Of a DNA stretch of 8,111 nt, positions 1-5,612 are shown piece by piece. The stretch lies in assembly GCA_019084435.1 (NCBI GenBank), contig JAHRFV010000303.1, positions 1 through 8,111 on the forward strand. Reading direction: 5' to 3'. The DNA is from Dethiosulfatibacter sp. (GTDB lineage Bacteria > Bacillota_A > Clostridia > Tissierellales > Dethiosulfatibacteraceae). The first letter of the stretch is position 1, and each line of letters opens with the position of its first letter. The notes under the pieces were generated by a model. It did no database searches. It worked only from the letters and a program-made list of their open reading frames with translations, and was not told where the DNA came from. The translations under genes were made by a program, and so were the position numbers.

Positions 1-77
1 TTATTGTAAATATATAGACTCAACTCCTCAAGCTCATTTTTTATATTGTTTGTCAATGATTCAATTCTTTCTATCAT
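1..77 (-). CDS. M20D amidohydrolase, N-terminal fragment running off the window
   Basis: This is the first 25 codons of an M20D-type amidohydrolase, read leftwards from an ATG at 77-75 and cut by the window edge. The encoded residues (MIERIESLTN and onward) are identical to the start of the plus-strand gene at 252-1421, because bases 1-82 are the exact reverse complement of 247-328. Unlike that plus-strand copy, this one has a proper ribosome binding site (AAAGGAG, five bases before the ATG) and sits 20 bases after the stop of a nitroreductase tail. This is therefore the copy in its natural setting, and the plus-strand gene looks like its fold-back duplicate. Function is as for the full-length paralog: zinc- or manganese-dependent amide hydrolysis, probably cytoplasmic. 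The identification rests on the identical full copy. Confidence 0.75.
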   Translation of the reverse strand, partial: MIERIESLTNNIKNELEELSLYIYN

Positions 78-82
78 CTTTG

Positions 83-89
83 CTCCTTT
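83..89 (-). promoter_or_regulatory. Ribosome binding site of the left-edge amidohydrolase
   Basis: The minus strand reads AAAGGAG followed by five bases and the ATG at 77-75. The site lies inside a 16-base stretch (79-94, AAACTAAAGGAGCAAA on the minus strand) that is identical to minus-strand bases 3560-3545. There the same bases encode the last residues of the M20 dipeptidase and serve as the ribosome binding site of the second amidohydrolase. Confidence 0.7.
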
Positions 90-97
90 AGTTTGAT

Positions 98-250
98 TTA
101 TTCCACCCATTGGATAATTTCACTCATTTGACGTCTTGTCTTAGGTCGGGGTTCCTTGTCCCGATACCCGAATGCAGCCATTACGGATATTCCCAGTCTA
201 CCTTCTTCCAGCAATCCCTCTTCTGCCAAAATTTTCTGCACTTTGTCAAA
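98..250 (-). pseudogene. Nitroreductase-family protein, C-terminal fragment
   Basis: This is the last 50 codons and the TAA stop of an NAD(P)H-dependent flavin reductase of the nitroreductase fold. It aligns without gaps to residues 176-225 of the complete gene at 4921-5598, with 5 differences in 50 residues; both end in FGYRDKEPRPKTRR...IIQWVE. The homology stops abruptly at the codon for Phe at 250-248. Upstream of that the frame runs into antisense of the amidohydrolase start (SIILSDNVFM read backwards in the open frame), so the rest of the gene is missing because of a fold-back junction at 247-251. The conserved GYRDKEPRPKTRR tail normally contributes to FMN binding at the dimer interface. 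I treat this as a fragment, not a working gene; whether the intact gene exists elsewhere in the genome cannot be seen. Confidence 0.8.
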
Positions 251-251
251 G

Positions 252-1421
252 ATGATAGAAAGAATTGAATCATTGACAAACAATATAAAAAATGAGCTTG
301 AGGAGTTGAGTCTATATATTTACAATAATCCGGAACTGGGCTATGATGAATATAAATCCTCAAAAGCCCATATAGAATTATTGGAAAAACATAACTTTAA
401 AGTCGAGGAAGGCTATCTGGGAATGAATACTGCCTTCAAAGCGGAGTACAAGGGACAAAAAGAACGACCAACTGTGGGATATCTGGCGGAATATGACGCC
501 TTACCAGGTATTGGTCATGGTTGCGGTCACAACATCCTGGGTGCAGTCAGTACAGGTGCTGGAATAGTTCTTTCTAAGCTCGTTGATGAAATAGGCGGAA
601 AGGTTGTGGTTTTCGGAACACCTGCAGAAGAAACCAGCGGAGCAAAGGTCAAAATGACGAACATGGGCGCCTTTGACGATCTGGATGTAGCTATGAGTGC
701 TCACCCCTATTCGGACTTCTCTGAAAGCGGATCGTCGCTGGCAATGGAAGCCATTCAGTTTACTTTTAGAGGAAAGACTGCTCATGCTGCGGCAGCTCCT
801 GAAAAAGGAATAAATGCCTTGGACGCTTGCCTTGCGACCTTCCATTCAATCAATGCATTAAGACAGCATACACTACCTGAAGCGAGAATTCATGGTATTA
901 TTAGAGCTGGAGGAGAAGCCGCCAATATTGTACCCGAATTGGCTATTGCTGAATTCTATGTCAGAACATCCAGCAAGCAATATTTGATAGAGCTCTCAGA
1001 AAAGGTTAAAAACTGTGCTCGTGCAGGAGCATTGGCTGCTGGAGCTCAATTGGAAATAACAAACTACGAAGAAAGCTTTGACAATTTGGTCAGCAATAAG
1101 ACACTTCAAGATTTATTTGTCAGCAATCTAGGTTTATCCGGTATCACTAAAGTAAAACCGGCAGAAGATATGATGGGATCCACCGACGTTGGAAATGTCA
1201 GTCAGGTTTGTCCGACTATCCATCCCAAATTCGGCATATGCGAAGAAGGAGTTGACATACCTGTACATACTCGGGAATTTGCTGAAGCTACTCTCACCAA
1301 GACTGCTGTGGTGAATATGACTAAGACAGTCATGGCTTTGTCTATGACAGGTGCAAATGTTATTATGGATAACGAGTTGCTTGAACAGATAAAAAAAGAA
1401 TTCGATGAGGCTAAAAAATGA
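252..1421 (+). CDS. M20D family amidohydrolase (PM20D2/AbgB-like), plus-strand copy
   Basis: A 389-residue metal-dependent amidohydrolase of peptidase family M20, subfamily D. It should hydrolyse N-acyl amino acids, p-aminobenzoyl-glutamate-like amides or unusual dipeptides in the cytoplasm. Visible motifs are GHGCGHN with the subfamily-D cysteine and histidine ligands (Cys91, His93), PAEE (Glu126, Glu127), SAHP (His151), the lid-domain TAHAAAAPEKGINALDA (His178), IHGII (His214), GSTDVGN and the C-terminal ligand in PVHTREFAEA (His339). I chose the ATG at 252 because it matches the start of the 2374-3543 paralog, which has the same length. The open frame extends up to 156 but that part is antisense nitroreductase. 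Oddity: the native ribosome binding site is absent here (GTCAAAG precedes the ATG), because a fold-back junction falls at 247-251. It overlaps the next gene by ATGA. About 34 of 389 residues differ from the 2374-3543 copy. All catalytic residues are intact; exact substrate unknown. Confidence 0.9.
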   Translation: MIERIESLTNNIKNELEELSLYIYNNPELGYDEYKSSKAHIELLEKHNFKVEEGYLGMNTAFKAEYKGQKERPTVGYLAEYDALPGIGHGCGHNILGAVSTGAGIVLSKLVDEIGGKVVVFGTPAEETSGAKVKMTNMGAFDDLDVAMSAHPYSDFSESGSSLAMEAIQFTFRGKTAHAAAAPEKGINALDACLATFHSINALRQHTLPEARIHGIIRAGGEAANIVPELAIAEFYVRTSSKQYLIELSEKVKNCARAGALAAGAQLEITNYEESFDNLVSNKTLQDLFVSNLGLSGITKVKPAEDMMGSTDVGNVSQVCPTIHPKFGICEEGVDIPVHTREFAEATLTKTAVVNMTKTVMALSMTGANVIMDNELLEQIKKEFDEAKK

Positions 1422-1945
1422 AAGCTGTAACAGAAGTCATCAAAAAAAGAAAATCAGTTAGAACCTATGAGAGCAAAAAAATAAGTGAAGATGATTGCAA
1501 CAAAATCAGAGAATATTTAAATTTAAAAGAGAACAGAGTCGGACCATTTGGGACAGAAATCAGACTGGAACTGATTTTTGCTGATGACAACGATAGTGGA
1601 AAGGGTTTAAAGATAGGAACCTATGGCATCATAGTCAACCCACAAGCTTATATAGCTGGATGTGTATATAACACACCACCAAAGATGATAGAGTTTGGTT
1701 ATGTCATGGAAAAGATGATTCTTTTTCTGACAGATCTTGGATTGGGAACCTGCTGGCTTGGTGGAACATTCGATAGAAAGTCTCTGAATAGTAAAATCAT
1801 CATGGAAGACGGAGAAATCATACCAAGCATAACACCAGTTGGATATCCTAAAAAAAATGAAGGCATCAAGCAAAAGGCCATGCGAATACTGGTTAAAGCT
1901 GACCAGAGACTGCCATGGAAAGACCTTTTTTATTTGGGTGATTTT
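1418..1945 (+). pseudogene. TM1586-type nitroreductase, C-terminally truncated (plus-strand copy)
   Basis: The N-terminal 176 residues or so of a protein of the TM1586-type (PF14512-like) nitroreductase family, flavoproteins that usually run to about 250 residues. Recognisable parts are the opening IKKRKSVRTYESKK, the LKIGTYGII strand, FGYVMEKMILFLTDLGLGTCWLGGTFDR (residues 93-120), GEIIPSITPVGYPK (residues 132-145) and the family-typical PWKDLFYLGDF (about 166-176). After GDF the sense gene stops: from about 1946 the DNA is the complement of the paralogous gene at 1943-2377. The open frame continues to 2068, adding about 40 residues that are antisense translation and not a real domain. It starts by ATGA overlap with the amidohydrolase gene, so the two were co-translated. 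Loss of the C-terminal part probably removes part of the flavin site; I regard it as broken at the junction. Confidence 0.8.
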
Positions 1946-2377
1946 TGGATATCCAACTGGTGTTATACTCGGAATAATTTCGCCTTCTTCCAAGGATATC
2001 TCATTATTCAGGAGTTTCCTATCAAATGTTCCTCCAAGCCAACAGGTGCCCAATCCCAGGTCCGTTAGAAAAAGAATCATCTTTTCCATGACATAACCGA
2101 ACTCAACCATATTTGAGAGCGTGTTATCAACACAACCGGCTATGTAAACCTGTGGATTAACTATAATGCCATAGGTTCCTATTTTTAAACCTTTGCCACT
2201 CTCATTTTCATCAGCAAAAATGAGTTCTAGTCTGATTTCTGTTCCAAACATTCCGATTCTGTTCTCTTTTGTATTTATATATTCTCTGATTTTGTCGCAA
2301 TCATCTTCACTTAACTTTTTACTCTCATAGGTTCTTACTGATTTTCTTTTTTTGATGACGTCAGTTACAACTCTCAT
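1943..2377 (-). pseudogene. TM1586-type nitroreductase, C-terminally truncated (minus-strand copy)
   Basis: The first 145 residues of a TM1586-type nitroreductase, paralogous to the gene at 1418-1945 with about 23 differences in 145 positions. It shows IKKRKSVRTYESKK, LKIGTYGII, FGYVMEKMILFLTDLGLGTCWLGGTFDR and ITPVGYPK. Homology ends at the Lys after GYP (1943-1945). The open frame then runs on to 1607, but everything after that point is antisense of the plus-strand copy. The gene thus lacks about 100 residues expected for the family. It begins at an ATG overlapping the TGA of the upstream amidohydrolase (ATGA), so it is the last visible member of the minus-strand operon. In an undisturbed genome it would continue to a normal C-terminus; here it is interrupted by the fold-back at 1942-1946. 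Confidence 0.8.
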
Positions 2378-3543
2378 TTTTTAGCCTCTTCGAATTCTTT
2401 TTTTATCTGTTCAAGCAGCTTATGATTCATAATAACATTCGCACCTGTCATAGCCAAAGCCATAACAGTCTTAGTCATATTAATCAAAGCAGTCTTAGTT
2501 AGAGTCGCTTCTGCAAACTCCCGAGTATGTACCGGTATGTCAACGCCTTCTTCACATATGCCGAATTTGGGATGTATCGTTGGACATACTTGGCTAACAT
2601 TTCCAACGTCAGTGGATCCCATCATATCCTCAGCAGGCTTGACGTTTGTGATACCAGATAAGCCCAGATTACTGACAAATAAATCCTGAAGTGTCTTGTT
2701 GGTGACCAGATTGTCAAAGCTTTCTTCGTAGTTGGTTATCTCCAATTTGGCTCCAGCAGCCAATGCTCCCGCTCTTGCACAGTTTTTGACTTTTTCAGAC
2801 AATTCAATCAAATAATGTTTGTTGGTTGTTCTGACATAGAACTCAGCTATAGCCAATTCGGGAACAATATTAGCGGCTTCTCCTCCCTTTCTGATGATTC
2901 CGTGAATTCTTGCTTCAGGTAATGTATGCTGTCTTAATGCATTGATCGAGTGGAAAGTTGCAAGACAAGCATCTAGGGCGTTTATTCCTTTTTCAGGAGC
3001 AGCAGCTGCATGAGCTGTCTTACCTATGAAAGTAAACTTTATAGCCTCGAGTGCCAAGGAAGATCCGCTTTTAGAAAAACTTGAATCGGGATGAGCACTC
3101 ATAGCGACATCCAAATTGTCGAAAGCTCCCATGTCTGTCATTTTGACCTTCGCCCCACTGGTTTCCTCTGCCGGTGTCCCGAAAACCACGACCTTTCCGC
3201 CAATTTCATCAACAAGCTTAGAAAGAACAATTCCAGCACCTGTGCTGACTGTGCCTAAAATGTTGTGACCACATCCATGTCCTATACCTGGCAAAGCGTC
3301 ATATTCCACAAGATACCCAACAGTCGGTCCTTCCTTTTGTCCCTGATACTCTGCTTTGAAAGCCGTATCCATTCCCAGATATCCTTCTTCAACCTCAAAG
3401 TTATGCTTTCTCAACAATTCTACATGGGCTTTTGAGGATTTGTATTCTTCATAACCAAGTTCCGGATTGTTGTAAATGAAGAGACTTAGTTCTTCAAGCT
3501 CGTTTTTTATATCGTTTGTCAATGATTCGATTCTTTCTTTCAT
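2374..3543 (-). CDS. M20D family amidohydrolase (PM20D2/AbgB-like)
   Basis: A 389-residue M20D amidohydrolase, expected to remove an acyl or aminoacyl group from an amide such as a beta-alanyl or p-aminobenzoyl dipeptide, using two metal ions in the cytoplasm. The full motif set is present: GHGCGHN (Cys91, His93), PAEE (Glu126-127), SAHP (His151), lid-domain TAHAAAAPEKGINALDA, IHGII, GSTDVGN and PVHTREFAEA (His339). The ATG overlaps the TGA of the M20 dipeptidase gene (ATGA), and the ribosome binding site AAAGGAG lies within that gene's last codons. The stop overlaps the start of the TM1586-type nitroreductase, so coupling is tight on both sides. Differences from the plus-strand paralog at 252-1421 are scattered, and none hits a recognised metal or catalytic residue. 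Family-level assignment is firm; substrate is not known. Confidence 0.93.
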   Translation of the reverse strand: MKERIESLTNDIKNELEELSLFIYNNPELGYEEYKSSKAHVELLRKHNFEVEEGYLGMDTAFKAEYQGQKEGPTVGYLVEYDALPGIGHGCGHNILGTVSTGAGIVLSKLVDEIGGKVVVFGTPAEETSGAKVKMTDMGAFDNLDVAMSAHPDSSFSKSGSSLALEAIKFTFIGKTAHAAAAPEKGINALDACLATFHSINALRQHTLPEARIHGIIRKGGEAANIVPELAIAEFYVRTTNKHYLIELSEKVKNCARAGALAAGAKLEITNYEESFDNLVTNKTLQDLFVSNLGLSGITNVKPAEDMMGSTDVGNVSQVCPTIHPKFGICEEGVDIPVHTREFAEATLTKTALINMTKTVMALAMTGANVIMNHKLLEQIKKEFEEAKK

Positions 3544-4907
3544 TTTTGCTCCTTTAGTTTACCCAACTCAAAAATAATTTGAGCGGAAGAATGAATTCCT
3601 TTATAAAAGCACTCCAGCATCATGTTTTCGTTTGGTGCGTGATTTGCTTCATCTGCATTGGCATATGGAATCATGATGGAAGGCACACCCAATCCTTTAG
3701 TCCAAACAAAATCAGGTAAACTGCCACCCATTGAGGGCAATACAATCGGTTCCTGGTCGAATCCTTCCCAGACCGCATTTACAATAGCCCTTGAAATAGG
3801 CAGTTCTGCTGATGTCCTCGATGGCTTCATGTCTTCCTCTTCTTGAGTTACGATAACATTTGGGTTGGTTTTTGTCACATGATTTTTTACCTTATTGAAA
3901 ATGTCTTTAGGATCTTGGTTGAGTACAAGCCTCACTTCCATTTTTGCCGTTGCTTTACAAGGTATTATATTCTTGGTTCCTTTACCCGTATAGCCGCCTT
4001 CTATTCCGTTAATAGTAAGTGTTGGAAGAAATAGCAGTCTCTCATAAAATTTGACTTTATCCAGCTCTATTCTCTCCACGCCATAAACCTTTGCTAAACT
4101 AATAGGATCAAATGGCAGATTATCAATCAAACTTAGTTCATACGGACTTGGAATTACAACGTCATCATAAAAACCCGCGATAGTTACTTTGTCATCCTTA
4201 TCTTTCATAGTCGCCAGGAGATCCACCATTTTCCATATAGCGTTGGGGATGACGCCTCCTTTGTTTCCTGAATGATTGTCTGTTGTGGCAGTTTCGAGAT
4301 TGAACTCAAAATTCATAACGCCTCGAACTCCAAAAGCCACCAGCGGTGCTCCACTGTCGTGGATAGGTCCATCTGAGGTCAATACCACGTCGGCTTTTAA
4401 CAATTCTTTATTATCCTCGACAAATTCAAGTAAAGAAGGGCTGCCTATTTCTTCTTCCCCCTCAAATATGAATTTGACATTGATAGGTAAGGCTCCTTCT
4501 GTAGCCAGATAGGATCTTACTGCCATTATATGTGTTAATAGCTGACCCTTGTTGTCCCCGGCACCACGTCCATACAGTCTGCCCTCTCTGATAGTTGGCT
4601 CAAATTGTGGACTAACCCAAGCATCAAGTGGTTCAGGTGGCTGTACATCGTAGTGGCCGTAGAAAAGCACGGTTGTTGCATCTTTATTATGTGATGCAAC
4701 CTCGCCGATAACAACCGGTTGGCCTTTTGTCTCGTATATTTTTGTGTTAATGCCTGATTCTTCCATGATATTTTTTAAAAACTCCGCACAACGACGAATT
4801 TCGACCGCATTACTGCTGATACTGGGATGACTCACCAACTCAATCAGTGTATTTATATCCTGTTCTCTATTGGAGTTTATGTGTGCATGAATGTTTTCTA
4901 TTAACAT
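3540..4907 (-). CDS. M20 family dipeptidase (carnosinase/DUG1-like)
   Basis: A 455-residue zinc dipeptidase of family M20 resembling cytosolic nonspecific dipeptidases. Visible residues are the metal ligand and catalytic Asp in YGHYDVQPPEP (His85, Asp87), the bridging Asp in GRGAGDNKG (Asp118), the general base and ligand in EGEEEIGS (Glu152, Glu153), TSDG (Asp179), the lid-domain DNHSG (His212), GGSLPDF (394-400) and the last ligand in ANHAPNE (His423). The lid or dimerisation domain spans roughly residues 190-315. I chose the ATG at 4907 because GGGGGGAG lies six bases upstream; a GTG at 4946 in the same frame would lie inside the upstream nitroreductase gene and has no comparable site. The gene follows that nitroreductase after 13 bases and overlaps the amidohydrolase by ATGA. 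It has no counterpart in the duplicated gene set at the left, where only a 16-base remnant of its 3' end remains. Confidence 0.92.
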   Translation of the reverse strand: MLIENIHAHINSNREQDINTLIELVSHPSISSNAVEIRRCAEFLKNIMEESGINTKIYETKGQPVVIGEVASHNKDATTVLFYGHYDVQPPEPLDAWVSPQFEPTIREGRLYGRGAGDNKGQLLTHIMAVRSYLATEGALPINVKFIFEGEEEIGSPSLLEFVEDNKELLKADVVLTSDGPIHDSGAPLVAFGVRGVMNFEFNLETATTDNHSGNKGGVIPNAIWKMVDLLATMKDKDDKVTIAGFYDDVVIPSPYELSLIDNLPFDPISLAKVYGVERIELDKVKFYERLLFLPTLTINGIEGGYTGKGTKNIIPCKATAKMEVRLVLNQDPKDIFNKVKNHVTKTNPNVIVTQEEEDMKPSRTSAELPISRAIVNAVWEGFDQEPIVLPSMGGSLPDFVWTKGLGVPSIMIPYANADEANHAPNENMMLECFYKGIHSSAQIIFELGKLKEQK

Positions 4908-4913
4908 ATCAAG

Positions 4914-4921
4914 CTCCCCCC
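4914..4921 (-). promoter_or_regulatory. Ribosome binding site that fixes the dipeptidase start
   Basis: The minus strand reads GGGGGGAG six bases before the ATG at 4907. It overlaps the last base of the upstream nitroreductase stop codon (TAG at 4923-4921), consistent with translational coupling. It favours ATG 4907 over the upstream in-frame GTG at 4946. Confidence 0.75.
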
Positions 4922-5598
4922 TATTCCACCCATTGGATAATTTCACTCATTTGACGTCTTGTCTTAGGTCGGGGTTCTTTATCCCGATATCCGAATGCAA
5001 CCATAACAGACACACCCAGTCTACCTTTTTCCAACAATCCCTCATCTTCCAATATTTTCTGCACCTTATCAAAGCTGAAGCCCTCCACTGGGCAAGAATC
5101 AATACCAATCTGAGCCGCAGCTGTCATCATGTTTCCAAGCGCTATATAGGTCTGTTTGCACGCCCAGTCAAACATGGTTCTCTCACTATCCAGCAAATGT
5201 AGGTCATCTTCCTGAAAAGTCTTGTATGTCTTGATTTTTTCAGCAAATAATTCTTCAGAGAATTGCCTGATTTCCATCATCTGATAAGCAAAATAATCTT
5301 TGTCATACTTGGTATCTTTCTCTGTTCTGGCTAGAATAACAACAAAATGGCTGGCTGTAGGTAGCTGTTTCACAGCTCCCCAAGTTACCTGTGCCAGCTT
5401 TTGCTTTAATTCATCATTCTTGATAATCAAAAATTTCCAGGGCTCTAGTCCCATTGAGCTTGGTGATAATCTAGCCGTTTCTAATATGAAGTCAAAATCA
5501 TCATCCGAAATCTTTCTGTTGGGATCAAACTCCTTGGTAGCATGTCTGAATTGATAGGCTTTTATGATTTCTTGCTTTTGCCTTTCTTTATTATCCAT
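4921..5598 (-). CDS. Nitroreductase-family NAD(P)H flavin oxidoreductase
   Basis: A 225-residue FMN-dependent oxidoreductase of the nitroreductase fold, in the NfsB/YdgI-like range for length and motifs. It would pass electrons from NAD(P)H to nitro, quinone or related substrates as a cytoplasmic dimer. Visible parts are the N-terminal FMN-binding arginine in YQFRHATKEFD (Arg18), LSPSSMGLEPWKFLII (45-59), the central ACKQTYIALGNMMTAAAQIGIDSCPVEGF helix and loop (146-174), and the C-terminal FGYRDKEPRPKTRR with the usual basic residues. A strong site GAGGAGGG lies six bases before the ATG. It follows the NfsA-like gene after 13 bases and precedes the dipeptidase by 13. Its last 50 residues are 90% identical to the fragment at 98-250, showing that this gene also has a paralog in the second cluster. 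The natural substrate is unknown; the assignment to the superfamily is secure. Confidence 0.92.
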   Translation of the reverse strand: MDNKERQKQEIIKAYQFRHATKEFDPNRKISDDDFDFILETARLSPSSMGLEPWKFLIIKNDELKQKLAQVTWGAVKQLPTASHFVVILARTEKDTKYDKDYFAYQMMEIRQFSEELFAEKIKTYKTFQEDDLHLLDSERTMFDWACKQTYIALGNMMTAAAQIGIDSCPVEGFSFDKVQKILEDEGLLEKGRLGVSVMVAFGYRDKEPRPKTRRQMSEIIQWVE

Positions 5599-5604
5599 AT
5601 AGCA

Positions 5605-5612
5605 CCCTCCTC
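5605..5612 (-). promoter_or_regulatory. Strong ribosome binding site of the nitroreductase at 4921-5598
   Basis: The minus strand reads GAGGAGGG, six bases before the ATG at 5598, and touches the stop codon of the upstream NfsA-like gene (TAG at 5614-5612). This supports the chosen start and coupling of the two reading frames. Confidence 0.75.

Larger units (their letters stand above)
1..328. repeat. Perfect 82-bp inverted repeat with 164-base loop (fold-back)
   Basis: Bases 1-82 are the exact reverse complement of 247-328, and the repeat may extend left of the window. The loop (83-246) holds a ribosome binding site and a nitroreductase tail in minus orientation. Identity ends precisely at CAAAG (247-251), a five-base string present both in the nitroreductase sequence (the Phe-Asp codons) and just before the amidohydrolase ATG. 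That is a microhomology junction. The arms are identical, whereas the paralogous gene pair elsewhere in the window is about 10% diverged, so this fold is very recent or was made in vitro. Confidence 0.9.
247..3548. repeat. Diverged inverted duplication, arms about 1.6 kb, 90-base loop
   Basis: Bases 247-1852 and 3548-1943 (read on the minus strand) are paralogous without any insertion or deletion. Both amidohydrolase starts (252 and 3543) and both nitroreductase starts (1418 and 2377) sum to 3795, placing the axis at 1897.5. The loop 1853-1942 holds sequence of the plus-strand nitroreductase only. By my manual count the protein identities are about 355/389 for the amidohydrolases and about 122/145 for the nitroreductases. 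The right junction lies in a T-run at 1942-1946, where the plus-strand gene (ending GATTTTT) meets the minus-strand gene (minus strand GGATATCCAAAAA). There are no terminal repeats, transposase or target-site duplication. Confidence 0.9.

Noticed and set aside
156..251. N-terminal extension of the plus-strand amidohydrolase giving 421 residues
   Set aside because: The extension starts at a TTG and is antisense of a nitroreductase tail. The paralog and the left-edge copy both start at the position equivalent to 252, and the resulting 389 residues match the paralog exactly in length.
181..845. Antisense open frames inside the plus-strand amidohydrolase
   Set aside because: They are shadows of a conserved enzyme, with no ribosome binding site and no recognisable protein features. 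The same applies to the plus-strand frames opposite the genes from 3658 to 7886.
1853..1942. Large hairpin loop as a functional RNA, attenuator or origin
   Set aside because: The loop is fully explained as codons 146-175 of the plus-strand nitroreductase, ending in the family-typical PWKDLFYLGD.
247..1946. Simple site-specific or phase-variable inversion of one segment
   Set aside because: There are no matching inverted recombination sites at the two ends (CAAAG versus a T-run), no recombinase is present, and flipping the segment back does not restore any gene.
1839..2096. 85-residue plus-strand frame across the central junction
   Set aside because: It consists of out-of-frame loop sequence plus antisense of the minus-strand nitroreductase; it is created by the fold-back.
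1..3548. Insertion sequence or transposon with long inverted repeats
   Set aside because: The arms encode ordinary metabolic enzymes. There is no transposase, no short terminal inverted repeat and no target duplication.
4908..4946. GTG start for the M20 dipeptidase, adding 13 residues
   Set aside because: It lies inside the upstream nitroreductase and lacks a suitable ribosome binding site. ATG 4907 has GGGGGGAG at ideal spacing.
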